Notes: generated from the letters alone by a model not told the origin. A DNA stretch of 64,000 bases from Rhytidiadelphus loreus (GCA_947034895.1 OX344761.1:92269447-92333446); one strand, 5' to 3'; shown: positions 25,900 through 38,489, numbered from the stretch's first letter. Numbers and translations: made by a program.

Positions 25900-26853
25900 G
25901 ACCTGCGTATAACTTTCACGAAACCGGAATCCACCAATGGAGCCAAATTGAGTGTCAACATTACGTTAGGGGTCGCAATGGGCTGGGGGACAAGGGGCTG
26001 CCTACCTTAGTTAGTGCCAGTCATCATTTAGGAGTGTTATCCAAGCATAAGCAACAAACCCAGACAAAACGTAGATTGAACTCCATCCTAAGTCCTATCC
26101 CTTCCTGCAATAGAATTTTCAGCATACTGGATATTTTCTCAAGCGCTGCCAGTTAATTTGTAAATTAAAAAATGTGGATTCAAATACTGCATTACAGGAT
26201 TTATACGACATTACGGGAGGCATGTCAAATTCTCCTTCATGTTCAGTCTGTAGTGTTGACTTGAAAAGTCTGCACCGGACGCAGTTTGTTTGATTATCTT
26301 TAAATTTATCATTACAATCAATCATGATCTGATTGACTTAATTAATTGAATGAACTTCTGCAAATTCTGTACATCAGATTGATAATCCCTTGCTATGACT
26401 ATTATCTTTTTTAAGACTCACTGAACCCACCCTCAGGGGGTCATGTATGAATTAGAGATAACATACAATCAGCTAAGCTTCGATCATAGTTGTACAATCT
26501 GTCACCCTGAGCTAATTCAAAAAGCTCATGATAGATGCTCTTACTAGAGGTTTAAAGAGAAAAGATAAAGCGTACCATCCCTCATGTAAATAGAATCAAA
26601 CTTCTTACAATTAAAATCGGATGCAAGATCAATCATTCACAGGTTGATATGACCGAACATGGAGGTTCTAACATCTGTTAGTTAATTGAAATTCGGTCAG
26701 AAACTTGTGAGGGACGGAATTGTGTTTAAACTGTTTAGCCATGTTGTACCATGAACTCCTGGCTAAACCCTTATATTTGTTCTTGGCACCCGGATTGGCA
26801 GCATCCTAATAACCATAAAAATGGTGTTGCAGCAATGAATGAGAGATACTGCT
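25900..26853 (-). other. 3' flank of the NME7-like gene
   Basis: The segment directly downstream of the NME7 stop codon probably includes the 3' UTR, followed by AT-rich intergenic DNA. A CTGCCTACCT|TAG sequence at about 25994-26006 resembles the right end of the AGGTAG-type TA-flanked elements, but no matching left end was found. No other gene is visible here. Confidence 0.4.
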
Positions 26854-29800
26854 TCATGCAGCCCGACAAGAAAATCTTGGAGGGGGATTACCTCGATCGC
26901 TTTGAGAGGATGAACAAGATGACGATCCGGACGATGTACCAGAACAGGTACCGGAAGATGATGTACCTGATGATGTATTGGAGTAGTCAGACGCATCAGT
27001 GGACTCGAAATTCTTCTTACCGCATGAGGTTTTGGACAATAACGCGGGTGGATTTCTTCCATCGAGAGTCCACTCGTGCATGAAAATGTACTGTGCCTCA
27101 AGCTCGCCATCTTCTTCGAGGTCTGTGCAATGGATAGCATTCTTGACCTGTGTTTCATGATTAGATAATATCAGTTAAAATCTCTCGCTCAGCTCCCAGG
27201 GGCTTCAGAAAAAACCTAAGCAGATACTTCTGCTCTGAGACTCTGACGTATTGAAGGAAATTCTTTCTTCCGAATATGACAGCCCAGGAGATTAAATACC
27301 TTGTTCACACCAAATTCGGATCGAATAGTGTGAGGCCGAAGAGAGCGTGCAATGCAAGGGTCAACAGGGCCACAAAGGTCTCTAAACTTATTCACAGGGT
27401 TCGCACAAGGATTGTTTTTATCAGCAATCTCCAAGGCTATGAAATCTCCAGAAGCAAGTTCGAATATCATTGCCTGTAAACACACCACAAACCAGGGATG
27501 AGAAATTGTAACTTTAGGTTCACGCCCATCTGCTGCAGCTCGTTGACGAAACTATGAATTGGAATCTAGAAAGTTCGAGGAACCACGTTGATATAAATCA
27601 CGTAAGTAATTCTCAAGGCATGGAATTGAAGGGCACCCTAGAGACTCCAATCAAGCAGCTCTGTTTTCACAAACGGACGGTGAGCGCACGCCAGCTTGCC
27701 GAATGACGTGTTTAAAGATGACTACGAATACTATGAGGTAATGCCTTCAGAAGCCTAATTTTCAAACAGCAATAAAACTTGAAGTAGCTGAGAAGACGGT
27801 TATAAGGTCATTACAAGGAAGTCTGGGACAATTCCTCGGTACACTTCATAAAACTCCATCGCAGTTGCTCGTGTAAACTGCGCCAATTCCATGGCTGTGA
27901 CTTGGAAGTTTTCCATTACTCGAGTTATGATGGCCCCAGCCGTTCCTGTACGCATAATACTCACCATGAGCTTCTTCTAAGAAGGATTCTTAATGAAAGC
28001 ACTGTGCAAAATATCTTCATGCGAAAGGAGGTCCCTTGTCTACATGCTCAACATCGTCGGATTCGTGACAAAGAGCCAAAGATCTGTTTTCAAGAGGTTG
28101 AATAATTAATGTCATCTTGTCAATGCATTTCCAGCTCTAGATTGTCCGTTGGGAATATGTTACATTGGACCAGTAGGGTCAAAGGGAAAACCGAGGTGAT
28201 CATCACCTGCCATCATGGCATGTGGTTTAATAATTGCAACAGTGCAGTTACGGAATCGCGCGCACATTCCAAGCTTCCTATTGATGAAGAAGAAACACAC
28301 TTCCTGCAAGTTTACCGAAACCAAATAATGAGCTACTCGGGCTCGCAACAAGGGTATAGACACGCTGGCCACCGTACTTACAGTTGATAGAATAAAATAA
28401 ATATGGATAGGCGATTTTGATAACAGAACCAATACAATTTCAAGGCTTCTTGGTGAGCATGGTATGGATGCAATACCGGATTTCAACATCAGAAGCGAAA
28501 TAATCCGTTACCAGACGGGCAGACTCGTGCGAATCTGAACCATGACAAGCATTTCTCGTACAATCAGTGCCAAACTGGGCGCGAATAGAAGAGGGTGCCT
28601 TAATTCTTGCAACTTCGGTACTTGTAGGCCCTGGCAAAGAAAATAAGAAAGAAATTTAAAATCCCTTTAAAGAGACGAGTTTCAAGAGCTTTTTGTGCAC
28701 TCAACGATCTGCCTTTAGTTCCTGTGCGACTTACAGTTATGTTATCAATAGGTGATTTTTTTGCATCATTCTGAGATGGTTGTCAATCTGAAATCAGATA
28801 CTTCGTGATGCATTTGTGCATGAATAATTGCTTACCAAGCAACAAACGCCACCTACAAATTGCATTTTCACCAATAAGTTCCATGGCCACGATTGGCCCA
28901 CTAGCAATTAATTGAGTGAGGCATCTGCAACGCACAACGAAAGTTCCCAGCTCAAATTTGATTAGTATTCATGTAATTGTCCTTTAATCTGTAAAGCGTT
29001 TCTCGGGACTGCCATCTACACAAGCTCGTATCGTTTTTTGGAAAAATTTCAGAGATTGGTATTTTTTTCAGATGAAACCTCTGATCTATGCCAGGCCTAA
29101 TTTTAGCGTCTGAGCACTTGAATGTAACAATTTTGGCGATTTGAAAAACGACATGTTATCGATTTAACCTGTTTTAGTTCCGAAACACCAGTAAAAACAA
29201 CAGCGATATCAAATAGCAGAGCCAAGAGATGAGAGACAGGGGAGCTCACTCACTGGAAGAAAGGCTTCCCCCTGTGACACTTGTAGAATTCTTCTGCTTG
29301 AGGAAGAGAAAGCTGGCACATGCGGAGGTTCTTGATGAGAAGACCATTCGCTGTAATGCATTCCAAGATTCGTCCTGTATGCTGGAACGCATCTGGTTTT
29401 ATCATTGCCAGCGTCCTGACGAAGATTTGAATCGGCAATCATATCAATGCAGTGAACTTGGCCTGTAGCTTGACATGTTTGGATCAGCAACCCATCACAG
29501 GAAATTCATAGGTACAGAGGATCAATAAAATCATCAGCGATATATGAAAAATTCCAGAATTAGAGAGAAACTGCGTTACGTTTCCTGCAGTCCACGCAAA
29601 TGCTTTCGGGTGAAATCATCACCGTAGTCCTCAATAAAGAGCTGTCGAGAATAGACATAGATGGTGTTGCCAATGTAAAGTTGCTCCAGAGACAATGCAG
29701 GATAAGCCACTCTCTTCAGAAACGATTTGTGGTTCTTTAAATCGTACTGCATTCCAAATACACAATAATCGAATCAACAGATTGAATGTGCACAGTTTAA

Positions 29801-30235
29801 AAGAATAGAAAATTTACCCTAGTTTCTCAGAATCAATTTAGCAGAGTGATACAATTAGGTTCTGCCTCTGAATGAATGACACTAGCAAAAGAAGTAATGC
29901 TTCATCACTAACAGCTCACTATCGCTCCAGTTTTTTCCAATTCATTGCAATGGTGCCGTTATCCAGATCGGCTGGAGAGCGGATTCTAAACACGTTTGCT
30001 GACTACAGCGCATTCAAGGTAAAATAGCAAATGAGAGTAGTATTAAACACTGCTTCTTCAAGGTACACATCTCCTGCCAGAAGAAAATTCCAAAAGGGAA
30101 TGCCTAATTTCAACGCACCATCTCAATGGATCTATCTGATGTATGGTACATAAATTGATACTTCCACACTATCTCCGTCATCGGATCCAACCACCTGACC
30201 AAGAAAGCATACCGAGCTCCGTCGTTTTTAATGTC
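26854..30235 (-). CDS. NME7: NME7-like protein: DM10 domain plus two nucleoside diphosphate kinase domains (N-terminus not located)
   Basis: Nine exons join in frame with GT-AG borders: 30235-30119, 29746-29580, 29415-29254, 28924-28836, 28630-28477, 28277-28207, 27945-27815, 27473-27300 and 27147-26854. They give 452 residues plus stop, without the initiator. Exons 1-2 are the DM10 domain (ARYAFLVRWLDP, KNHKSFLKR). The first NDK domain starts at TLAMIKPDA and has its active-site His in NACHGSDS (codon at 28544-28542). The second starts at VAIIKPHAMMAG and has its His in AIHCTD (codon at 27132-27130). Family knowledge: NME7 is a ciliary doublet-microtubule inner protein (Chlamydomonas FAP67) and, in animals, a gamma-tubulin ring complex component. 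A Ser/Thr/Gly-rich tail of about 75 residues follows the point where animal NME7 ends. No in-frame Met precedes the first exon listed, so a small upstream exon is missing from this model. Confidence is high for the family, lower for the extreme 5' end. Confidence 0.9.
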
Positions 30236-30264
30236 CTGCACAAACACAAATCAGATGAGACACC

Positions 30265-31231
30265 GATTCACAATTTTCTAGACAGCTAGCTATCTAATTG
30301 GTTGAAAATTGTCTTTCCGGCTAAGCTGTCATGTCAGAATCGAGGATCTCTCACATGACTAAGAAGCAGTTACGTGCACTCTCCATTGTTTGCAAAGTCT
30401 ATTCCGACAGAAGGAAAACTCAATCACATAGATCCAAAGAATTTGCGAACGGAATGCGCATTTAAAATTCGCTATTTATCAAGGCAGTCAAGAGAAAGAT
30501 TGTACGACAATCTGCTTACCACCATTTGGCCACTATTTCACCACGTAGGCACAAGGCTTTGTCAATCCCTGCTCAACTCTAGCTATTCAATTCATCACTT
30601 TATCAGTAACTCTTTGCCACCTCCAAGTCTCCACCGAGAAAATTGCCGCTCGCATCTTCAAGAAAGAATCTCATCTCACAGCAACAAACACAATTCTGAT
30701 TATTTTCCACCTCTATTATTTTCCGAGCTCGCGGCGGCAATACTGGTTCACACCATTTCCTAGAAAGCTGGCTATCTAGTCGGTTAAAATTATCTTCCCA
30801 GCTTAGCTACAATATCAGAATCGACGAACTCTCACATGCCTAAAAAACACAATTACTTGCACTCCCTATCCTTTGCACATTCTATTCCCATTCTGGCAAA
30901 GAAACACTCTATCACACAGATCCAAAGAACCTGAGAGCGCAATTTACATCTTCGCTTTCGATCAAGACAGTCGAGAGAACGATATCACGGCAAATTTGCT
31001 AACCGCCATTTATACACTATTTCACCACTTCGGCAAAAGGCAATTCACTCCCTCCTCAGCTACAGCTATTCAATTCAATCATCAACTTTACCAGCAACAA
31101 ACGGAATTAAGATTCTTTTCCACTAACATCTTCAAGAAAGAATCTTCATCTCACAACAACAAACAGAATCACGATCATCTTTTCCAGCTCTATCATTTTT
31201 CGAGATCGCCTTTCTCACAGCTCCCTCACCG
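30265..31231. repeat. Diverged tandem duplication (about 480-bp period) in the first NME7 intron
   Basis: Copy 1 runs about 30265-30744 and copy 2 about 30745-31231. Both begin with a GRTTCACA...CTAGA-AGCT-GCTATCTA motif and share landmarks such as ACAGATCCAAAGAA or variants, CACTATTTCACCAC and CATCTTCAAGAAAGAATC. The plus strand (antisense to the gene) keeps one frame open across most of each copy: 129 codons at 30374-30763 and 123 at 30873-31244. The two frames align at LLT.IW/Y.LFHH. The predicted peptides resemble nothing I know. Confidence 0.8.
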
Positions 31232-31416
31232 ATTCAAAAACTAAAACTAAGCTAAACTCTCAGCATCAACGCCATAGCCGATCTCCTCTAAATCTCACCT
31301 CACCGCTCCCTCGTCTCAAGCTCCAGAATTACCGCCAAACGTGGTGAGAAGAGTACAGGAATGCAAAACCCTGACGAACTAGCTCAGTTCAAGAATGGCA
31401 GCTTAAAGAAACTTAC

Positions 31417-31700
31417 GGACCTCGTTGTAGTGGTCTGTCAGTGCAGATCGTTTGGGCTCAAGAGAGAATCGAGACTACTGAAGTCTCCCACTGCATCAAT
31501 AACAGAATATAACCGACCGCAATTGAAGTGAAACGGCGCTCGCCGCAAGAACTCTTGAGATCCAGGAGGGGCTGTAACGGAGAGAGGGCGCCACAATGGT
31601 GTGGCGCTGTAATTAACTGCACTTGCTTTCAACGTGGTGAGCATTCGTCGTCACGGGGCAAACCAAATTTTGTTGCCAAACCGTTTGTGATGTTCCAAGG
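31417..31700 (-). other. Probable non-coding first exon / 5' leader of the NME7-like gene
   Basis: On the minus strand a canonical donor, GTCC|GTAAGT, lies at 31417/31416. It follows moderately GC-rich sequence that stands out from the AT-rich flank. Splicing to the DM10 exon (acceptor at 30236) would remove a 1181-bp intron. No frame through this exon gives an ATG that stays open into the DM10 frame; a TGA lies just before the donor at 31440-31438. The exon is therefore best read as leader sequence, with the start codon in an unseen exon between. The upstream limit is a guess. Confidence 0.45.
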
Positions 31701-33400
31701 TCGGAGGTCCATAAAGTGACTGGGCTATAAAAGCGTTCTCTAACGCTGAGGTACATTTTGCTTTCTTCATTATACCCAAAATGAACATGTTAGGATACTT
31801 TCTGTGAGTTAACTTCAAAATTTATAATTAATTCCACAAAAGTTCAAAAAATATCAAACAAATTGGTTAGATGACAGTTTCATTTTGAAAATTTTCTAAA
31901 AAAATATTTCAAGAAATCAAACCACCACCTCCAAATTGTGAATTGGTTCTTAAATGGGTGCTTTATGGACCTTCTACCTTAATAAGGGGACTCCATAAAT
32001 CCAATTTATTGGTATGTTATTTATATTTCAAGTATGAAAGGTTACAAAATTTTGGATCCTTTTTTAGGCAATCCATAAAATTTGTTAGTTGGTAATAGCT
32101 TAGTTTCAATGAAATACATTTTCTAAAATATTTGTAACACTTTAAATCCCACATAGCCAAAAAAATTATCAAGATTCATAAAATGAAGAGGTGCATTTTC
32201 TATTTCAACAATTTCCTAAAAGTCATTGATTATATATTTTTTTGTCTTTTACGCCCTTACTTCCAAAGAAGTAGATATTATAGATGGAACTATTCTATTA
32301 ATAGATGTATATTTTTCTTTGCCTTTATTAAAGTAACAAATTGGGTAATCTCAAAGATGTTTTGTAGATGGACTATTCCATTACCCAAGCCCCGAGATTT
32401 ATGTGAGAATTTCAATTTAATTGAAGTCTTATATGCAAGAGATGAGTTGGTCCTAGATTTTTGGATAGGACTATCATAACAAATTATACCCAATTTGGGT
32501 ATAATATTTTGAAAGTATACCAAATTCTTTGAAGAAAATTTCATCCTAGAAAATAATGTAATGAATTCGTACATATTTCAATATTCCAACATTGACCATA
32601 GTAATCCTTATAAAACATGTATATTTGTTTTAGTTCTTCAATATGATATTATCTAAATTCAATTTCTAATTTAAAAATGAAGCTTATATGATTTGTTGTT
32701 GTTCTATATTAACAAGAATTTGATGTTGTACTTTAATTAAACTAGCTACATGATGTTCTAAAAATATATTGTTTCTCAAATATATTGTCCTTAAAGCAAC
32801 ATGCTATTCCAAATTGTTGGAATTATTATTACATTTTAAATTCTTTGAGTTGTATTAGAATAGTCAACTTCCATTGAATCATATTCTAAGTCATTAGTAG
32901 GCTATAAATAATCTATTACTTAAATTGATAACAAAGTACTAGGGTGTAAATGTTTTCACCTTCATAAGTCTCAATCTCTATCTAGCTATATTTGTCATTT
33001 TTAGTAGCCAGTGTATTATAGATGCTACAATCAGTAGAAATCTTTGCATGTGAACTCTTAATTTCCTATTGCCTTACATAAAGCCCTTAAAAGCTCATTA
33101 CTATTCATTTAGCCTGCACCTCACATTGTGTGAGGTCCATAAAATGAATGGAATTTTTCAAGTAGGCAATATGTGTCGGTGGGAAGCCTAGTGTATGTGA
33201 TGAGGCTTGTCCTTCTAACATTACTTTGGGGAGACCTCCAAATGAGGGACTTGCATGCAAATCGAGATTCTTCATTTGCAGGCCTTTTCCTTTACAATCA
33301 AGTAATACCTTTGGACTCTCCACGTAAAGGGCTATTTGCATTCAATGACAAGAGCACTATGAGCATTATAATAAGAACTGAATCATGTCTTTGTAGCTAG
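31701..33400. other. AT-rich DNA upstream of the NME7-like gene
   Basis: On the plus strand a TATAAAAG box lies at 31726-31733, facing away from the NME7-like gene, with a small AGCGTT/AACGCT inverted repeat just after it. No plus-strand gene follows. The palindrome at 32483 is the other feature. Confidence 0.3.
32483..32505. repeat. 23-bp perfect palindrome
   Basis: ATTATACCCAA, one T, then TTGGGTATAAT forms a perfect 11-bp stem. It lies in AT-rich DNA with no gene nearby. Confidence 0.7.
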
Positions 33401-36400
33401 TATGGTAAGTGTACCTAATTGTGACCCTTTCATAAAAAACCAACCCTATAGATTCTTGCTTAAAATGTAATACCTCTATTTGTGAGAGCCCACAATCGAT
33501 TTCAAGTACACCAAATTTCAACACTTTGAATCTTCATAGTTTATTCATTCAATATCCCCCAAATGCACACAACGAGAATCTAGAGTACTCATCTAACTTC
33601 CAACAAAGATCCAACTAAAAACTAAGCAATTTAATAATAATAGAAACATTGTTCAATTGCTTATTCAGATCGAGATTCAGATGCAATTAGGTGTAGTTAC
33701 CACAATCAGATTTCATTCAAATTAACTCTCCTTCTAACACCATTCGTATCTCTCAGACAAATTGGATCTGAAGTGTAGATTCAAACCTGCTTCTCGTTTT
33801 ATCGGCTTTCATTTGCTGCCCAAAACTCAGTTTTAGAGAAAAATTGTCCAGTCTGTGTGGGATTAAGCTTTCATGCTGAGAAGTTTTTAAAAGTGTATAA
33901 CTGGGTGTCAGAGCTCTCAGTTTCAAGTGCAGTATTCACTCTTTCTTGCTATTTCGAGCCCCAAAATTTTGCCTCAGAAAATGCTACCCCTACATAGAAT
34001 TTCCAAATTGCAATGGAGAATCGTCACTTAGTACTGCAAAAACAGAACGCTCACATTGAAACAACCCTTAAGATTTCTTCTGATTTCAGCAAACTAAGAG
34101 AATTTATCACTATCTGTCAAATTTCTAATTCAGGAGAGAAATTGTTGCAAGGTGGTTGATACGTTATCAGAAATCGCTCTTTGCACTCTTTCTTTGATCT
34201 GTCCGGTGCCTTGGAACAGCGCGCAACCATCAAATACTTGCCAGCTTATCAGATGCTAACACTTCCTGATGTTGTGAACTGGCAACCCAAAGACTTGTAA
34301 TCTTAGCAAACGTTTAGCTTGAGATTTTCTTAGGAATCTATAGTTGGAGGGAATTTCAAAGTTTGAAGGCACATGCACGATTGCGTTCACGATCTCCAGA
34401 ACTTTCCAAATTCTAAAGCAGGCATTTAATGACCAACAAAATACTCCTCGTTGGCAGTGACTGAATATTTTCCCTATTCTGCTTGCATCCTCAAGTAGCA
34501 GCGTGACAACTTGAGAGCATGATCTATAACGCACTCATAGCAAACACATGCACGATGAATTTAGGGTTCAAGTTTCTGCAGTTTTCCTCTGTTGAAGATG
34601 ATTTACAAAGACTGTTCTTTACAATTAGGTGCGAATACTCACATTGAATTCGTAAGTGTTCAATGAGTGCACTCGTTTTACTCTTCATCTATAAAAATCA
34701 AGATAATCTGCAAAATCATGTTACTCTTTGCTTGCTCACAAGTGTCAATCAGGAAGCTACTGTGAGGAATTATTGAAGTGGGACCTTTTTTTCAATATTC
34801 TTGAACTCAAGATGTAAGAAGATGTGTGTGAAAGAAAGATTTTATAGAATTGGAGCAACTTAGATACCTGAATTCTTTCTTGAATTAGGAGAAGGGCTGA
34901 AGGTGTTAAGAGCTCCTCTCAAGAATGTTAAGTCACTCTGATTATGCACGAGATCATTTTCCTCCTCCAGTCAATTGTTTGCAATACACTGCAGTATGTA
35001 TCTACTGCAATTGATTGTTTACAAGACTTAAACGCATATACAAGACTATAAGAAAATAGGACCCAAAATCAAAAATGTTAAGTTAATTCAGACATCTTGA
35101 TTTGGCAATTTTGAACATAGTTGTGTTGATTCGGATGCTTTATGTTGGTTCAGACATCTTGATTAGGGCCCTATTTTCTCGTAGTTAACTCTGGGTATAA
35201 GACATTAACTTCAAGTATCCTAACATACATAGCTCCCTTGCTAGGATTCTTCCATTGGAATTTCACTTTAGCCATGGAAGAATGAATCTTTTTCTGTCAT
35301 GAGAATAACATGCAAGCAAAATGATAAGTATAATACTATCGTCTAGCACTAATAGAAAACAATGTCCAAATCAAGCTGTCTAAAGCAAAGTAACACGTCT
35401 AAATCAACACAACTTTATCTGTTCATGTCCAAATTAAGCCATCCAAAGTAACAAAATTTGCTAATTAAGGCATTCTTTTCTACTAGTTGACATTGTTGAC
35501 TTGCTCTCAAGTGTTTTTGACAACTGGTGAAAGATTCTTGAAGCTGGAGTGTTTCTCGTTCTCTGTGCAACTAAAGCTGGCTGCCCATAGCTTAGTTTCT
35601 GAAAAGAAGTTTTTTCCATTTCGATCATTGGGCTCTTCTTTTGTAAGAAGGGCGCCCCCTTTGCCACTGACCACTTGCAACAAGATCAACAATTTCTACC
35701 CAAAATGTGCAGGGATTTATTGAGAGCAACGTAACATATACCCTAAATTTCTCAGCGCCAAGTTGCTGCAAATCTTCTACGACCTTCATTGCCATACTGA
35801 TCTCTACTTGTAAATTCTTACTGTCTTCTCTAGTAGCAAATAACTTATTACGTCAGCCAGAGAGTCCACCCATCCAGCTTGGTTGGAAGTGGCCACTAAT
35901 GACCAATTCAAGCCAAATGGGAGTGAGCTTCATTGATTTCCAGTGGTGCTTGTGTAATGAAGAATCCAGCAAACCCGGACATTTATTCACCTTAAGTAGT
36001 CTCATCGAAGACCTTGTTGTTGAGAGTGAATTTACACAATTTAGCAGGCAATGTGTTCGCCCTGTCACACGTAACTTGTAGGTTCATTAAGATGGACCCC
36101 TAATCAATGCCTCACACCAGCATTTGCTTTATACAGAATTAATCCTACTTCTGTACAGCAAGTGAAACTTTCGAGTTTAGGGTTTAGCAACTAAACCCTT
36201 AAAACAGTTCTCACTCTTTTCCTGATGGTGAATGATCTGATATATCAGTTTTTGAACTGGTATTCATGTGGGATCTTCAAATACGATAGGCCTCCTCATT
36301 GTTGCATCACAAAGAAAGACATACTGTTGCAACCAATTTGCAGCTGATGTTATTTCCAGAATTCATCATCTTTGGCAAAAGGAAGTCGATTCTAACAACA

Positions 36401-36600
36401 ATTTTGATAGTAAAAAGAAGGGGTCACATGAGTGGGGAGGCCATTCAAGCTTGAGTTATTACGAGATGATTGACGATCATGATGCCACTAACTTACTACT
36501 GTAGTGAAATGAACTCTCACGCATTGGAGTTGCCTCACTGTGATTTATAATGGAATATTATTCAACAACGGCAACAAGTCAGTCAGGGCTGCTGAACAAC
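33400..36600. other. Less AT-rich region with unassigned open frames
   Basis: Open frames of moderate length occur at 35707-36081 plus (124 codons), 36268-36504 plus (78 codons) and 34256-34534 minus (92 codons). Composition is closer to coding DNA than in the transposon blocks, but no domain or family was recognised and no splice chain is convincing. It could be a non-coding transcript, a decayed gene or a diverged element. Confidence 0.3.
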
Positions 36601-36635
36601 CAGGAGCATTGGTTAAGAGATCACAGAGGACATGG

Positions 36636-36658
36636 CATTCATTCATTCATTCATTCAT
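36636..36658 (+). repeat. (ATTC)n microsatellite
   Basis: Five to six tandem ATTC units. An A-rich purine tract follows at 36768-36789, after a TTGTGTC that faintly recalls the LINE 3' ends. Confidence 0.85.
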
Positions 36659-37059
36659 GCTGCAGAGCAGACTTTGCAAGAGAAACTTCAATATGCGAGA
36701 TTTTGCATGCAACTGAAATGCCATAGCCAGAAAACGAAAAAGAGCAAACAGCCTTTACTTGTGTCAAAAAAAAAAGAAAAAAAGAAAAAGTGATCATGGA
36801 AGCAAGTTAGTCAAATGATGTGCAGAGGACCTCGCTGAAGGAACTCTTATTCAAGGGGACGTACACTCAGAACCGCCCCTGGCCCAACTGCATCCGTATC
36901 TACACAAATGTAATATTTCAGAGTATAAATCTTGGCTAGATATAGATAAGGGTACATCTTAGGTAGAGGATACTCTCAGGTATAAGTTGGGTACCGCATT
37001 TTCTTTTTTCTTCTGTGGCTAGTTACTATTATTAGACTGGTCGAATTTTCATTTGATTT

Positions 37060-37165
37060 TTTTGTTGGCAAATGAAAGGAGGTTCCAATGCACCAAAGGA
37101 ATGTGACATTTGGATATTGTATGCAAAAGTTATGAAGGAACAAAGTTTGGTTCTAAAATAGTTTC
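37060..37165 (-). repeat. Inverted dispersed copy of the 9640-9745 repeat
   Basis: It reads as the reverse complement of 9640-9745 with few differences across about 105 bp. The following sequence GGTTTTGGAGATGTACACAAAG (37187 on) recurs near 46255, linking it to a third copy. Confidence 0.6.
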
Positions 37166-38326
37166 TTCCACATAGGTACATAATTGGTTTTGGAGATGTA
37201 CACAAAGTGAAAGGTGACGGTTTAGGGTTAGTGGAGTATTTTTGGGTGTCCACCTTAATTATCCTACTTTGCACACGTGATTGCTTCTTGTCAAGACGTA
37301 CACTTTTCAATAGTATAATCTCTTTTGGGTTTGCAACGCATCCATGTTGCTACAAAAAAGTCATCATCAATTTACAAAATTGGATCAATTCTTGGAAACA
37401 AAGATGTGCCATCGCTAGTTGGTCTTGGAGTACCAATGAGAGGCTAAGAGCACCTAGAGTTTGGTACCAAAGGCATCCAACTTTGGTGCTTCACAACCAA
37501 CTTTCTACTAGTGAATTCACTTGCTCCAAACTCTATAAACAAGGTTTGGTATTGAAATATATATTTCTAGACCCTTGTAATAAAAGTTGCCAAACTAGTG
37601 AAATTCCAGCAATTTAACAAAAAAATGACTTTAATCCTTGTTAGGTTTGATCCATTTTATTTTTTTCCACATTGAAGTGTAAGCTCCTATCTACAAATCA
37701 CACTAGATTTCACCTTTTTTTTCTTCTTTTGAACTAGATTTCACTTTTTTCAGGAACATATCATCCTTAGGTGTATGTACAAAATCATACATTAAAATTT
37801 ATGATGCTCATTAATTGCTCGCCTAAATGTAGTAAGAATTCTGACTTTCGATGTAGTATAATTAGGTCAAATAGATGTTGGAAGTTTTCACATGTTTTAC
37901 ACATTACAAGAAATCCTACCCCTCCAAAGGGTTGCTAGTTTTGTAGCCCCCATCTCCAATTTCAATGCAATTAGGGAATTTTTTCCCCAAATTTGATGTG
38001 GTACATACTATTGTTGCCATGTCAAACTAATGACTTTTAAAAAAAATTTAGTTAAAATTTATTTATTTTAATTTAAAATTCTTTTATTCACATTGCGCAA
38101 CTACCAAAAATCAAACATTTGCAGCCTTTTTCTTATAATGATTTGTAAGGCAGCAATGTGTTAAGACATCATTTTGCATTGCAAGTATCCAAGATTGGAT
38201 ATACTGAAGATACGAGAGGATTTATGTTTTGGACAATTCCAATTTTGTTAAAAGAGTGAACTCAAGGGGTGGTGCCATCAAAGCAACATGAGAAGTTGGA
38301 TGGATGAAATAAATAAAACTTTAGTA

Positions 38327-38487
38327 AGGTAAGTGAACCTATCGTGGACCAAATGGGAGCAAACTCATTGTAGGCAAAATCATATTATTTAGTGGTTTAC
38401 ATATGAGAATTTGAACAGACACCACTACATCAATTTTGTCCACAATGAGCTTGCTCCCATTTGTATCCGCAATCGGCTCATTTGCCT
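38327..38487. mobile_element. TA-flanked foldback MITE R (161 bp), almost entirely inverted repeat
   Basis: It begins AGGTAAGTGAACCTATCGTG and ends CGGCTCATTTGCCT, with TA at 38325-38326 and 38488-38489. The two arms of about 54 bp pair with a handful of mismatches, sharing CAAATGGGAGCAA and CTCATTGT, and leave a loop of about 50 bp. A transcript would form one long hairpin. Confidence 0.8.
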
Positions 38488-38489
38488 TA

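Noticed and set aside
26751..27083. 110- and 131-codon frames overlapping the last NME7 exon
   Set aside because: They are other-frame shadows of the Ser-rich coding exon, whose frame continues directly from the NDK domain.
29209..29468. Frames of 79-93 codons around the first NDK exon
   Set aside because: They are shadows of the exon that encodes TLAMIKPDA in the spliced model.
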